Origin: Bretschneidera sinensis
Lineage: Eukaryota > Streptophyta > Magnoliopsida > Brassicales > Akaniaceae
Direction: 5' to 3'
Length of the DNA stretch: 64,000 nt
NCBI GenBank assembly: GCA_023935145.1
Contig: CM043705.1
Location: 52,956,084-53,020,083 of the forward strand
In this document: in pieces, positions 44,760-56,964 of the stretch
How positions within the stretch are numbered: position 1 is the first letter of the stretch
Layout of the letters: every line of letters starts with the position of its first letter
Made by a program: the position numbers and the translations under genes
Notes under the pieces: generated by a model
The model's input: only the letters and a program-made list of their open reading frames with translations
Database searches by the model: none
Told to the model about the DNA's origin: nothing

Positions 44760-45860
44760 ATGGGATGTAAGGATTCGTCAAGAAGGAAGCTAGCTATGGA
44801 AGAAGAAATGGATTCTTTGAGGAAGAACGGCTCTTGGGAATTGGTGCACATTCCAGGAAAACAGAGAGTTATGGATTGTAAGTGCACTTACAAGATCAAA
44901 GATGGGAACCCTCCAGGGGACAAAGTCCGAGACAAGGCTAGGTTTGTGACAAATAGGTTCACGCAAAGAGATGACATAGATTTCACAGAAACCTTCTCAC
45001 CTGGACACAAGGTGGATAAAGTAGTGATTATCCTCATCTATGTTGATGATATGTTGTGTGTTGATAATAGCAGGGAGAGGATGGAAAGGTTGAGATCTCA
45101 ACTCAGTGAAGAGTTCGAGAAGAATGATCTTGGCCTTGCACAAAATATCTTTGGGATGAGAAGAATTCGGGAAAGGGAGAGAAACAGGTTGAAGGTTTCG
45201 CGGTCTTCCTACATAGAAAATGTGTTGTATGAGTTTTCTATGGAATATAGTAAACCAGTGAAGATTCCCTTTGCTAGTCATTTCAAGTTCTCTAGTGAAC
45301 AATGTCCTGGAACGAATGAGGAGAAGAAGGAAATGGAAAAAGTCCCTTACTCTAGTGCGGTTGGATCAGTCATGTCCATAATGATAAGCACTAGACCCGA
45401 CATTTCTCAGGCAATTAGAGTTCTCAGCAGGTTTATGAGTAATCCCGGAAAAGAGCTTTGGCTTGGGATGAAGTGGGCGCTGAGGTATGTGAAGGCTCGA
45501 TTGCAGCCGGTGGTAGCACTCTCAACAACCAGGGCAGAGTACATAGCGGCAACAGAAGCCATTAAGGAGGCTATATGGTGTAAAGGGTTGTTAGACAAGT
45601 GAAATGTCCTAAAAGAGCAGGTAGTGGTGTCTTCGGATAGCCAAAGTGCATGGCACTTGTGTAGGAACCCAGTGTTCCATGAGATGACTAAGCATATGAA
45701 TGTTCAGTATCATTTCATTCAGAAAAATGTTACGAAATGATGCATTCATGTGGACAAAGTCGCAACGGAAGAAAGTCCTGCAGATTTAGGCACCAAAGTT
45801 CTACATCTAAGTAAGTTCAATCATTGCCTTGGACTCCTTAGAATTGGAGTCGGTTGATAT
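44760..45860 (+). pseudogene. Reverse transcriptase-RNase H of the Tork-like copia, internally deleted
   Basis: Open 44760-45602 (280 codons). It starts with the usual EEEMDSLRKNGSWELV, CKCTYKIKDG and RFTQRDDIDFTETFSPG, then jumps directly to IILIYVDDMLCVD (YVDD). About 120 residues with the first catalytic Asp segment of the palm are missing (join near 45005-45030). It runs on through NDLGLAQNIFGMRR, KVPYSSAVGSVMSIMISTRPDISQA and KWALRYV, then jumps to VALSTTRAEYIAATEAIKEAIW. About 60 residues of RNase H are absent (join near 45490-45505). After a stop, SSDSQSAWHL and HEMTKHMNVQYHFI extend to about 45860. Both deletions keep the frame. Confidence 0.85.
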
Positions 45861-45938
45861 GGTGACTCAAGTTGAGTTTGGATCCTAAGTTCTCTGCACA
45901 ATGGGTTCGGGTTTAATTGCTTAGACAAAGGTAGAGAT

Positions 45939-46867
45939 TGTTGGAGTTTGTCAAAGGATTAAACAGGAGAATAAGTCAGCTTTAGATACAGTTGTGCACC
46001 ACGGCCCAGGAGGTGTGCGCCGCGGCCTCCAGCAAGGGATGCAAAATGGAAAAGACTTGGAGGAGGTGTGCATTGCGGCTCAGCCTCCCCCACACCACGG
46101 CTCCCAAAAAGGATGAAGAGGGTGCCCTGGTCCGCGCCGCGGCCTAACCTGATCCAAGCCTCAGCATGAAGCACCAAGCCTAAGCACGCCCTGATCCAAG
46201 CCTCAGCACGAGGCATACCTGATGCTTTTGTTTTAGTATTTTAAATGATGTCGTGAGGCATGTTTAAAATGCACAGGATCACTTAGAATTGATTAAGGGT
46301 TATGGTTGATTGGTCCTCAAAATCTAAGGGTGGATATTGACCCTTAAGATTGGTCAAGAAGTTTGTGCACTATATAAAGGGTCACCTAGCTTCAAAAATG
46401 TGTATGTGATACAAGTGGAAACACAAGTTTGAGAAATAACTTGTGATTGAAAGTGAAATCAATTGTAAGAGTGCAAAGACACAAAACAAGAGAGACTCAT
46501 TGTAAAGGCTGGTTGTTTAGAAAGAGATAGTAGAATAGAAAGGGGATTCAAGGGTTTGTAAGGAGAATTTTCTTGGGAAAATTCCAGGGTTAGTTCTTAT
46601 CACTTTCTTTTACTTCTTCTTCTTTGGTTCTTCAAGAACTTGAGTTTCTTGGAGAGGGTTATTGTATTTATAAATAACCATTGATTTAGTGCAGAGATTT
46701 CAGAGGAACTCACGGGTACGTAGGCTATTGCCGAACCTTGATAACAATTGTTATGTCCTTTCCTTTCTTTGATTTTTGTTTCTATTTCCGATTCTTCTTT
46801 ACAAGTCATTCTAGACTTGGGTGTTTGGAAGATCACTACCTAGGCCTCTCCAAGGTGATTTCCAATA
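45939..46867 (+). repeat. Right LTR of the Tork-like copia
   Basis: 929 bp, TGTTGGAG...CCAATA. About 100 bp longer than the left LTR, partly because the AGCACGCCCTGATCCAAGCC region is duplicated (46150-46210). TATA box at 46371-46379. Followed by GCTTT at 46868-46872. Confidence 0.92.
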
Positions 46868-46872
46868 GCTTT

Positions 46873-48331
46873 TACATTGAGGACAATGCTTATCTTAAGT
46901 TAGGGGTGGAGGAAACACATTTCTTATTCCATACCATTGAATTGTTTGGTGTCACTTTCCCTTTGTAGTTTTAATTTGTTTGTTAGGATAAACTGTTAAA
47001 AAAAATTTATATATATATATATATATATAAATATTGTTTGTTCCTGGTATGCTTTGTGTTAGCCTTGGAGTTAATTTACATGTCAATGATATGAGTTTAA
47101 TTAAGATAGCATATAGCGTTTAGAAGAAGTTAAATCTTGCTTCGGTTTGAGAATAATTTTAAGTGTCGATCTTCATTTGGTTTGAGACTCTGGTTTGCGG
47201 TAAGATTGCATGATTAGTCTAAAACATTTAGAGAAGTTTTATGTGCACCTTTTTGTTAATACATTTGTGGTCTCGACAAGCTCTAGAACTTATTTGATAA
47301 TCACTTGAGGTGAAATCCTAGAATGCACACTACTTAGGATATGATGTAGGCCATCTTTGGACCGTTTGAGCCCTTCAACCTTACCCTTGTTATATTTATC
47401 ACTAGTTACCTGTTTGAGTCTTTTTCTTTAAAAAAAAATTTTAAGCCTTGTTTCTTTCGATAGCCCATTTACTTACCTCTATGAGCCAAAAAATATTTTA
47501 TATTTACCTTTCTTTTAAGGGAACTTAGTTTATACACATTTGTTGAGAAGCACTTAAGAGGAGTAAGGAGGGAAAAATATATATAAAAAAAAATCACTAC
47601 CACAATCCAAGTACATTAAAGGAGATAGGTTGGGGGTTGTGGAAAAGAGTTAAAAAATGAAAACGGAGGTGAATGGTTATGTGCTAAAAAAAATAAAGAA
47701 GTGAAATTTGGGCAAAGAAAGAAGAAAAAAATGGTGAATTATTGAGAGAAATGCTCAAAAAATGGTTGAATGAGTTGGGTGTTGAAGTAAAGTTATCTAG
47801 TGCTTAAAGTGATTGTGTTTAAATTAAGAGACTGGGTTCTTTTACTTATTTAATCCTTCCCGTTCTTTCTTGACCTTTACCTTAGCCTAACGTTACAAGT
47901 CTATTAAAAACCTAATGATCCGATGTAGTGTGATTTTTCTACATTAGAGGAGAGTGATTTGAAAAGTGAGACTATAGAGTTTGATTTGTGATTGATGTCA
48001 TGCAATTTAATACGTTTTTAGAGGCCAAGACTTATATTCATGAATGTTGTGCATAAAATCATCCGGGTGTTTGGATTAATGGTTTGTGGTAAGATAGATG
48101 TTAAGAGTCGATAATGATTTTGAGGTTGATGTTTGGATTGTTTTTGGACTTGGGTGGTATTTAATGATTCTATGTGTTGTGTGTTGTTTGCGATTTTTGA
48201 GACAAAAAGTTGAATTACTCTTGGATTAATGTTAACATTACTTTATTTTGTTTTGATTTCGAATATAGAATTCATTTCATATCTTTTTCGCTTGAATTGC
48301 TAGGGACTAGCAATAAGCTAGTTGGGGGTTA
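46873..48331 (+). other. Athila-1 3' noncoding segment
   Basis: Continues Athila-1 after the copia insertion with TACATTGAGGACAATGCTTA, a sequence usual between ORF3 and the LTR of Athila elements. It runs AT-rich without coding motifs to GCTAGTTGGGGGTTA, the polypurine tract, at 48317-48331. Confidence 0.75.
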
Positions 48332-49665
48332 TGATGAGAGCCATAAAATGCATCTTAATAGTATTTATTTGTTAGCATTTTAGGGTTGATTTAGGGCTGA
48401 ATTACACATTTATATCTTAATAATTCTAAAGTGTCATTCTTGGTTCATTGACTTATTTCGATGCATTTTCAGGTATTTTAGGTTTAAAAGAGATGGAAAA
48501 GCTAACATTGCTTAAAGCACGAAGATTCTATGCATATTGTAGTGAAGGAATGGTTTCGGAAAGATAAAATGAAGATAAACCCATTTCTAGGGTTCCATGC
48601 TGCGGCGAGCCAAGGTTTGAGCCGCGACCACCAGAAACCATTAGCTTCTGAGCTAGAGGACCATTAGCTTCTAAGCTAGAGGCTGGTATCAGGCTGTGCA
48701 CCGCGGCCTGGACCAGTGTGCACCACGACCACCAGAGCCTCTACAAAGCCAGGATCCAGGGTGGCGTCGCGGCGAGGAAAGGCTGAGCCGCAGTGCAAGC
48801 GCGATCCCCTGTTTTTGTTTCACGACTTTATTAGGGCTTTACTGACATTTTTTTACCCGAAAATACCCTTGAACCTTTTGGGGTATTAATAGAACACTTA
48901 GGTTTGATTGAAAGGGAGGTTGGAATTAGGAGAGCAACCATATTCTTCTCCATTTTAGGTGATCAAGCATGAGCCTAATGTCCAACTAATCTCCAAGCAA
49001 GGCAAAATAATAAATCCCTAGGTGTAGTTGTTCTTATTTCTATTCTTGATTCAGTTGTATGGATTCATTGTTAAACATTACTTACGATTTACTCTTTGAT
49101 TAAGTAAGAATGAGATGATTTCCTCTTAATCCGGTGATTGCATCTTTCTCCTCCATATAAGTCTAGTCAAGCTCTTCTTATGTCAAGTTGTTAGATGTGA
49201 TTGATTTCAGTAGATTCATCTTATAGATTTGTCCATTACTACGGTATTGTTATTGAACTATATTGTCGTTTCTTGATAATCTATAAGATAGGTCATGTGT
49301 GCTTGAATCGGAATTAAAGAGTATTTTGTAGCAATTACATTAGGATGTTTATGTGCTTTGATTGAATATTTATCGATTGCTTGTTTGGGATGTGAAACTA
49401 GCAATCGAGATAAAACTATTGAGTCAATATAGGGATAAGGCAACGAACTTAGGAAGGATTCCTGGAACCTTCTTATTTCTTTATTGAATCCTTCGTCATA
49501 TTTTCACAACTCTCTCATATAGTTTCATTCATAAAACAAAGATTCACTCATTTGAATTTCATCGTTTCGTGTTAAGGTTTACACTTTCTCTTGTAGTTCA
49601 TTTTTCCTTGTGGGATCGACACCTCATCCATACACAATAATCGCATGTTAGTTTAAGTGTAATCA
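48332..49665 (+). repeat. Athila-1 right LTR
   Basis: 1334 bp, TGATGAGAG...GTAATCA, complete. It contains the CCGCGG-type cluster (CTGTGCACCGCGGCCTGG at 48694-48711, GTGGCGTCGCGGCG at 48761-48774) and a small tandem duplication of CCATTAGCTTCTxAGCTAGAG (48638-48681). Followed by AGTAC (49666-49670). Confidence 0.93.
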
Positions 49666-49670
49666 AGTAC

Positions 49671-50006
49671 TAGAGCTAAAAGACTTCCCAACAGACTTCA
49701 AGACTACCAACTGTGAGATCAAAACAATTAGAGTTGTTAAAGGTTGTTAGAACAGTTAGTAAGCTGTAACTGACTAACTGAGTCTTGATTCTTGCAGTAT
49801 GCAAGTGACTATAAATAGACTTGTAAATGCAATACTTGGGAATAAGAATGAAATCAATTTCTTTTCAACTTGTTTTCTCTCTTCTTTCCTTTATTGCTCA
49901 GCAATAATTATGGAGTTATCATTGGACTCAAAGCAATGATTGAGCTGTGTTAGTACCACTCTCATATATTCTTCACCACTATTATTTTAGAATCTAACTA
50001 GTATCA
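49671..50006 (+). repeat. Gypsy-B right LTR, second piece
   Basis: Resumes after Athila-1. It contains TATAAATAG at 49810-49818 (LTR promoter) and ends CTAACTAGTATCA. With 14475-14600 it makes an LTR of about 460 bp starting TGATAG and ending TATCA. The right boundary rests on the TG..CA rule, as the other LTR is off-window. Confidence 0.65.
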
Positions 50007-50794
50007 ACTGCTATAAATAAAATAAAAAATAAAAAAAGTATCAACATTATTCAAGGTGTTCATTCTCTTGTAGATTTTAGTGATTTTTGCTTAATTTTAT
50101 CATGTGGGTTTACAGACCTTTCATTTTATCAACGTCCATCGACAAAATTAATTTATTTTTTAGTGTCTCCATGATTAAAAGCTTCATGTATCTCATTAAA
50201 CATACTAGCATCTCAATGCACGTTAAAGCACGTGTTGATCTGCTCTTCTATCGGATTAAACAACCTTACATCTCAATACACACTATACGCGCGTGTTGAG
50301 ATGCTAGTTATTAATTACAGAAAAATTTGAAATTATTCATTAATTTAGGAAATGCAAAAAAAATTAACTCTATGGATTAGTAGGAAGTGGATACTATGTA
50401 ACTACTTAGGTGGTTATTCCAGATAAGTGGTTTTTGAAACGAGTAATGTGTAACTGCTTAGGTGGTTAATGTAGATAAGTAGTTCTTGAAATAAAAAGTT
50501 GTTATTGATTAGGCAAACATGGATGATTAGTTTTATACTTCTATACCTGATAACACAATAAATCTATATTTATGCGGTGGTATTTTTAACATTCCCAAAA
50601 GAATGACACCAAAAGAATGCCCGGCTTTATTAATAGTATTAATAAATTTCTTAAAGTTATACTCTTTCTGAGTTGATGTCAATTCAATTTTTCTTTTTTT
50701 TTTCTTTAGGATTCGTTCGTTATCAATCTCTTGCAATTTACTCTTCCCTTCTTTCAGGATGAGTTTTCTTTTGAAACATTATTTTTTACTTTAA

Positions 50795-50922
50795 CGTTGT
50801 GATTGGTAGCATGGAATTAAAGTTTGGAATTGGAATTGAGGTGGAATCATATATTTTTTCAACATTAAAATAATTGAAAAAGACCATAATTCCACCTCAA
50901 TTCTATACAACTAAACGTAGCG
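50795..50922. mobile_element. MITE-like element, TAA target duplication
   Basis: Imperfect inverted ends: CGTTGTGATTGGTAGC at the left against CGCTACGTTTAGTTG at the right on the opposite strand. A stronger inner pair, AATTGAGGTGGAAT (near 50840) and ATTCCACCTCAATT (near 50889), would make a hairpin. Flanked by TAA on both sides (50792-50794, 50923-50925). Three-base TAA/TTA duplications suggest the PIF/Harbinger (Tourist) class. Confidence 0.65.
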
Positions 50923-52450
50923 TAAGCTTCATTTGACTAAAAATCATATTTTTGAGATTCGTTCTATTTGTCATACTATACACATTTATATGATAATTTA
51001 AGCATAAGTTTATTTTCTAATTATTTATTTGTTGAGGAAAAAAAAAATGAGACCAACTTCATAAATTAATTAGGGACTTTCAATCTATTTTCTTGTTTAC
51101 ATTTAGCATTGTTTTTCCTACAGGTTACCGTTTGAAATGTTAAAGGAGAAGGCCTTTATCAGAATCTTAAAAGAAGTTATTTTGCATTACATAAAAAGTT
51201 TCACTTTTCGTTTGAGCTTTCAAGTATGCAAATTTTGAAGAGAAAAGGCTTAAGTACAATAGCTGCCGACTGTTTCTTTTTTGTTTGTATTCTTCCTCTA
51301 TGCCACCATCACATCTGTCACATATTCAAATGGGTTTCGAGGTAAACAATAATCCTTAATTTCCCTACAAATGTGCAAATTAAATGTATTCACATTTTGT
51401 TTGTTTGTTTATTATTATGATAAATCAAATCAAATATGGAGTATTACACCGTAAAAAAAATAATATATATTGGTTGGATTAAACTTGCAGGGAAAAAATA
51501 ATTCAAATTTGATCATGACCTAAACGAGAATATGTTTTTGTTTTCCTTGGTGTTTTTCTTTTTCTCTCATAATGCCGTTTATCTTTGGTCTTTAAATTAA
51601 GGTATAAACATTTAATTAACCATTTTAAAAAATCTGTAATTTTTAAGTTTAAATTTTTGGATGGTTTGAAATTTTAGAGTCGAGTAAATTTTCATACCAA
51701 CAACTCTTTTAAAAATAAAATAAATTGTTTTGGTATTGATTGGATGAGAATATCATAGCTTGGATTCATCGTTATAGTAAAAAAATCTCAAAAAATTTTC
51801 AAACCACGTAAAAAATATTCATTGATTATCCCAAGTCTCAAATAATGCATAAATGAGCATATCATGTATAATATATTTTTTTAAAATTAAAATGATAGAC
51901 TTAGAAATTTGTGTTCTTCTGATGAGCGAAAAGGTTTTGGATTCATAATTTTAAACTTAGAAGAGATTAAAACGTTATCTATGGAGAAGAGATTTGATGC
52001 TTTTGTTTTTGAACCAACAAGAAACAATTCTTTAATGGATGCATATAAGCTAATCCATTCAAGTAAATGTTATTTGAGAAAGGCTTATAAGAAGGCTAAG
52101 AAATTCATGGCCAGGGAGAGTTAATTAACATGACGGGTACCGTACGTAACATGTATCCTTGATTTGGAATCAAACATGTTCATATTTCGCAGACATTAAT
52201 TAGAAGTATTGAGTATTTTATCTTAGTGTTTATGTATTAAATTAAAATAATTAAAGTACTAAAAGTAAAATAATTTTATTTAAAATAAATTTATAATTTA
52301 ATTATTTTTGTTAAGCATATGAAGATATTACAGTAAAATTTCAATCCTCTCACTCTAAGAAAAAACTTTAAAATACAAAACAATTAAAAAATTAAAATAA
52401 AATTAATTTGAGCTTAAAATTTTCACTGTTGGGTCCACCTGTTATTTTAT

Positions 52451-52498
52451 ATCCCAAATTTAGATAATGGGCTTATATCCCAAATTTAGATAGTGGGC
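52451..52498. repeat. Short direct repeat upstream of the chorismate mutase gene
   Basis: TATCCCAAATTTAGATA followed by (A/G)TGGGC occurs twice in tandem (period about 28 bp), roughly 200 bp before the start codon. Confidence 0.85.
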
Positions 52499-52682
52499 CA
52501 TATGTGAGAGGACGAATTTTACCCTGAACATGTAATAATTTATCGAGAGCAGTGAGCAATACACTTGAACGCTAGACGGTACTGAAAAATTTATCCAAAA
52601 CTACTAACTCCATTATCTTTTTGAGTCCTTGTCGCAGGATCCCTGATTCGATTTCCTTCGTCACGCTTCACATTCAGTGCCC

Positions 52683-55600
52683 ATGGAGTCAAAGCTACTG
52701 GAGTCTGTTTTTGCTTCCATTTTAAACCCCAAAGCCGCAAAATCTCCAAGACCCACTTCGCATTTCACCTTCAAAACCACCATCAAATGTCTAAAATCAA
52801 GTTCTGGTGCAAATGGATATCGCTCCCTTCAAGTTTCTTCATCTTCTCCTATCAGGTAATCAATCTATAAGATTTATTCACAAACCATATCAAATGCGCT
52901 ATTTTCAGGTACCTCGGGGGTGGGGGGATTCAGGGCATTGTAGTTTCTATGTGATTATTTTGCCCATTTATTTGAGAATTCATCTCACATCGTTATATAT
53001 TGATAAATTGCCTGATTTTTTTCTTAAAAAAAGTTGTGGGTTTGTAACATGTATCATTTTACATATGTATACAACAACAATGCAAAATCTTGGACCATTC
53101 TGCATATTGATGGTAAAAGGAGTAACAAGAGAAACATGGAAAGAATGAGTTGGCATTTAAGATGCAGTTTATTTCTACATGAAATGCACATATAAAATCA
53201 AAGTCGTACCTATACATGGAAGAATAATTTATATGGCAATTATCGTATGCACTGAACTAGACATTGACTAGTTGTACAAGGCAACAACGAGCTAGTTGGG
53301 AAAGGGATGGATTTTGGAAAAGTAAAGAGTTAAACTCGCTTTCTATATAAATTTTACCTTTTAGAAAGCAGTTCCTAGAAAAAAGAAAAATTGATAGTAG
53401 TTGATAAATTTAGGACCTTTTTGTTCCAAGTGTGTTTCTGCATAGTTTCAAATGAAGTCATTTGGCTCATTCAATTATATAGGCTGCTTTGCCTCTGGCG
53501 GGAGTTATTCCTGAATATAGTGAGATAAGGAAGCTTTCAACCCTACATTGTGATCTCCACAAGGGACCTATGTCGGAAGGAAAAATAAACTGACTCATTG
53601 ACTGATTTTCACTTCTGGGGCGATGGTGATTTATGCTTGTTCAGGATGAAACTTTCCTTACTCGTTTGATGCTTGAGTTATGTGAAAAATTCTTTTACTG
53701 TTTGATAAGTTGCAAGTAAATCAAGTAAAAGATATGGAATTCAGCATGTTAAATATATTCAATCTATTTGGGTTTCAAACAAAAGTTGCAAACAGTTTGG
53801 ACTAAGATCAACTCAACCTAAATGCTTATACAAACTTGTTGGGTCTGTTATATGAACCAAATCACAAGAATCTAGTGGAAACATGACAGCAGGCAGTCTG
53901 GAATGCATCCTTGCACACTTATTTTTTTTATAGAAGGCATGTTCAATGCTTGCTTAAACCTATACAATATGCATTCAACTTTTTTCACTCAGATATTCGA
54001 AGAAGCAAAGGGTGGACGAGAGTGAGAGCTTGACTCTCGACAGGATAAGACATTCTTTAATTCGACAAGAGGATAGCATAATATTTGGCCTTTTGGAGAG
54101 AGCTAAGTATTGTTATAATGCGGACACATATGACCATGATGCATTCTCCATGGAAGGTTTTCGTGGCTCTTTGGTTGAGTTAATGGTCAGAGAAACTGAA
54201 AAGCTCCATGCACAGGTTATCTCATTTCGAGGAGAGAAAAAAAATAGTTAAAAAGAAAAAAGAAGCTACTAGAATCATTTCTAATTGGTTTTTATTTGCA
54301 AATTAGGTGGGCAGGTACAAGAGTCCAGATGAGCATCCTTTCTTCCCAGCACACTTACCAGAACCAATGCTTCCACCTTTGCAGTACCCACAGGTAATTG
54401 CTAATATATGGAATGCTATTTCTCCCTCTCCAACATACATAAATTCCAATTTTCTTGATAAACAAGCTTCTGATGGACTTTGTCATTTCTTTAAAACAGT
54501 GACAAATAGATGCTGGATCACTCCATAGAAATAATTAGGTTCTTCAAACCTGTGCATACTCTAGGAATGAACTTAGGAATTGAGTCCTATGCTTTCGTCA
54601 ATTTCAAGTTGTTTTGCTGTCACATATGACTCATGGCTCCACTTTCAATTTCTTCTTCTCAATGACTCAACTCAGTTCGTTTTGCTTCATGTCTTTTAGA
54701 TTTGAAAATAGTAGTATACTGGCAATTATCCTTCCTTTGTCCAGGTTTTAGACCAGTTGTTCAGTACTTGAGGCAAACAGGACACAAGCCTGTAAATAAA
54801 GGAGGTAAATGGTTTTCTACTGCATCTTGAACAGACAATTTGGTGCTGTAAAGGAGACCTCAGTAAAGTAAATCGATCAAATGGAAACTCTAATTGCCAC
54901 AGAAAACAGATTCCACTCTCTGAAAAATATACTATGTTTAAGTAAGAGATATTGTAGCCATTCGATTTTATTGGACATCTATGTCGTAGGAAACAAAGGG
55001 TTAGATTTTATATGTGTGCATTTCTCTATTTAATATTTGCTGTTCAGTTGACAAAGTAGTGAAAGTTCATCTTGGTGCACACAGCTGAATTTTGCATTAC
55101 AGTTTTAGATTTTGAGCAACCTGTAAATTTAATAGCATTTTGAGTTGTATTTTTTTTTTAACCAAATGCCAATATTTTATGCCTGCCTGTGTCATTGGTT
55201 GATCTTATCATGTTATCTGCAGTTACTATCTATCTTTTGCAATATTGTCATATGAATTAGGAAATATGAATAAGACTAGCCCATGACTTATAATACCATT
55301 TGATTGGATAATGAACATGTCTCGGAATATAATTATTTTATACCATTTGTTACGCTGAGTTATATCTCCTTTAACTGATTTTTTTTTTTTCTTCTGATAT
55401 GAAATTAGGTTTTGCATCACTGTGCCGATTCAATTAATATAAACAATAAAATCTGGAACATGTACTTTAGAGATCTTCTCCCAAGATTAGTCAAACCCGG
55501 AGATGATGGTAATTCCGGATCAGCTGCTGTTTGTGACACAATTTGTTTGCAGGTATATGATCGGCTGATCTTTTCAAAATATGAACTACTCTCACTTAAC

Positions 55601-56964
55601 TTGTACAGTAAGATTGGCATATATCAATATGATGCTAAAGATTTGGGCTTCTCCTACTGTTTGATTCTTTTTTTTTTGGGGAGGGGGGAGAGAGAGAGAG
55701 GGGAGAGGGGAATAGCTTTCAATTTATCGTCAGAAAATTATTAATCATGAACATGTTAGGAAAAAAGGTATGACATATTGGTTGTGGTTAAGTTGTCATC
55801 GTCTACTCTCTTTTGTATACTTAATTTAAATTATTTAAAGATGCTACTTTATTTGATGAAAATGCTGCTGAAATAGTCTGTCGCTTTAAGTAGGTGACAA
55901 AATATGCTGTTCCTGTTTATTATTGAATGCTGCGTAGCATTCCTTCTTGTCCTATCCCAAATTTGATAAATAACCCCCTCAATGAAGGACGCCTAAAACA
56001 ATGGCTTTCAACCTCAGTAATTGTCCATAAAATGTTTAGAATTTTATCCATGTTTCAGAGGGCTTAAAGACTATTTTTCAGTATATTTATGTAAAACTAC
56101 GTACACACAGAATACATTCCTCATTCCCACATCCCACCATAAGTTGACCTTACAATTATGTAAAACCCATTATTGTCTAATTGACAATGTATTTGGGGAT
56201 ATTCCTGTTCTAGGAAGTTTGAAGTTTGGCTGCTAAATCTAACTGAAATGCATTAGAAATCCCTCACGTGAAATCCATCAAGCTTTGTCTTGCCTCTGAG
56301 CTCAAGATAGTACTGTATGCCATGAATGAAGTCCTTAATTACATCTTGACTAACTTATTGGTTAAACTAATTTGAAAGTTGTGCAGCTGTTCTTATCTTC
56401 ATGGGTTGATTCCAACAACCAACGATTAAAACTGAGGCTTCCGCGTGGTGTTCCTCTGGATAGTATTCTTGTGTAGAAACCTTGGGACTTATGTGTACAG
56501 TTGGACTCTTTTGCAGGCACTTTCAAAGAGAATTCACTATGGAAAATTTGTAGCGGAGGTTAAATTTCGGGAATCCCGCGCTTTCTACGAAGCAGCCATA
56601 AGAGTGCAAGTAAAGTTCCTCCTATGCTCATGTTTCGTTTCATCATTTCTTTTACGTTCCACATAAGCTATTTCATGCTTGCAATGGACTTTCACACATT
56701 GACATCTTGTTCGGGGTCTTGCAGGACACAGCGCGACTGATGGAGCTGCTGACATATGAGACAGTGGAAGCAGCAATCAAGAAGAGAGTAGAGATGAAAA
56801 CCAAGACATTTGGCCAAGAGGTAAGGATTAACAAGGAAGGAGATGATGCGGCTGATCCTGTTTACAAAATCACGCCAAGTTTAGTTGCAAATCTATATGG
56901 GGATTGGATCATGCCTCTGACAAAGGATGTTCAGGTTGAATACTTGTTGAGAAGGCTGGATTGA
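52683..56964 (+). CDS. Chorismate mutase (plastid-type), six exons
   Basis: Converts chorismate to prephenate, the first committed step towards phenylalanine and tyrosine. Exons: 52683-52855, 53993-54215, 54307-54393, 55409-55552, 56517-56609, 56725-56964; all introns are GT-AG and phases agree, giving 319 residues. Residues 1 to about 60 are Ser/Lys-rich, few acids, like a plastid transit peptide; the mature part begins near RVDESESLTLDRIR (64-77). Catalytic residues expected from the yeast enzyme are present: Arg82 in SLIRQEDSI and Arg214/Lys225 in SKRIHYGKFVAEVKF. YKSPDEHPFFP (exon 3), LLPRLVKPGDDGNSGSA (exon 4) and the ending MPLTKDVQVEYLLRRLD are hallmark segments. Start chosen at the first ATG in frame (CCCATGG context). 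The presence of a transit-like leader suggests the plastid, CM1-like form, regulated by aromatic amino acids; cytosolic CM2 types lack it. Confidence 0.95.

Larger units (their letters stand above)
31659..46867 (+). mobile_element. Tork/Tnt1-like copia element, interrupted
   Basis: LTRs 31659-32488 and 45939-46867, starting TGTTAGAG or TGTTGGAG and ending CCAATA, flanked by identical GCTTT (31654-31658 and 46868-46872). It has an initiator tRNA-Met-type primer site, gag, protease, integrase (split by a Tekay-like element at 34662-44142) and a reverse transcriptase-RNase H region with internal deletions. Excluding the nested insert it is about 5.7 kb. It inserted into the 3' noncoding region of Athila-1. 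Confidence 0.92.
14601..49665 (+). mobile_element. Athila-1: Ty3/gypsy Athila-type element with nested insertions
   Basis: Bounded by LTRs beginning TGATGAGAG and ending GTAATCA and flanked by identical 5-bp duplications AGTAC (14596-14600 and 49666-49670). Order: LTR, gag tail, protease, reverse transcriptase (split), RNase H, integrase, ORF3, long 3' noncoding segment, LTR. Two later elements sit inside: Athila-2 (18028-27340) in the reverse transcriptase and a Tork-like copia (31659-46867) after ORF3. Removing both gives an element of about 10.5 kb. Athila identity rests on protease and pol motifs and the TTGGGGGTTA polypurine tract at about 48322-48331. Confidence 0.9.
11699..50006 (+). 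mobile_element. Gypsy-B: chromovirus-like Ty3/gypsy element, interrupted
   Basis: The visible parts are 11699-14600 and 49671-50006. They carry reverse transcriptase, RNase H and integrase, then a right LTR. The LTR is split by Athila-1 (14601-49665), and the element's left part is beyond the SIRE-like insertion that ends at 11698. It is therefore the oldest visible layer of the tower. The clade within Ty3/gypsy was not settled by eye. Confidence 0.8.
50007..52682. other. Intergenic region upstream of the chorismate mutase gene
   Basis: AT-rich and largely free of recognisable repeats apart from a 128-bp MITE-like element (50795-50922) and a short direct repeat (52451-52498). A 71-codon open stretch at 51909-52124 has no motif I recognise. 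The promoter of the chorismate mutase gene should lie in the last few hundred bases. Confidence 0.6.

Noticed and set aside
51909..52124. 71-codon open stretch in the intergenic region
   Set aside because: No recognisable motif, no splice or promoter support, and AT-rich surroundings; could be a gene remnant but is not supportable as a gene.
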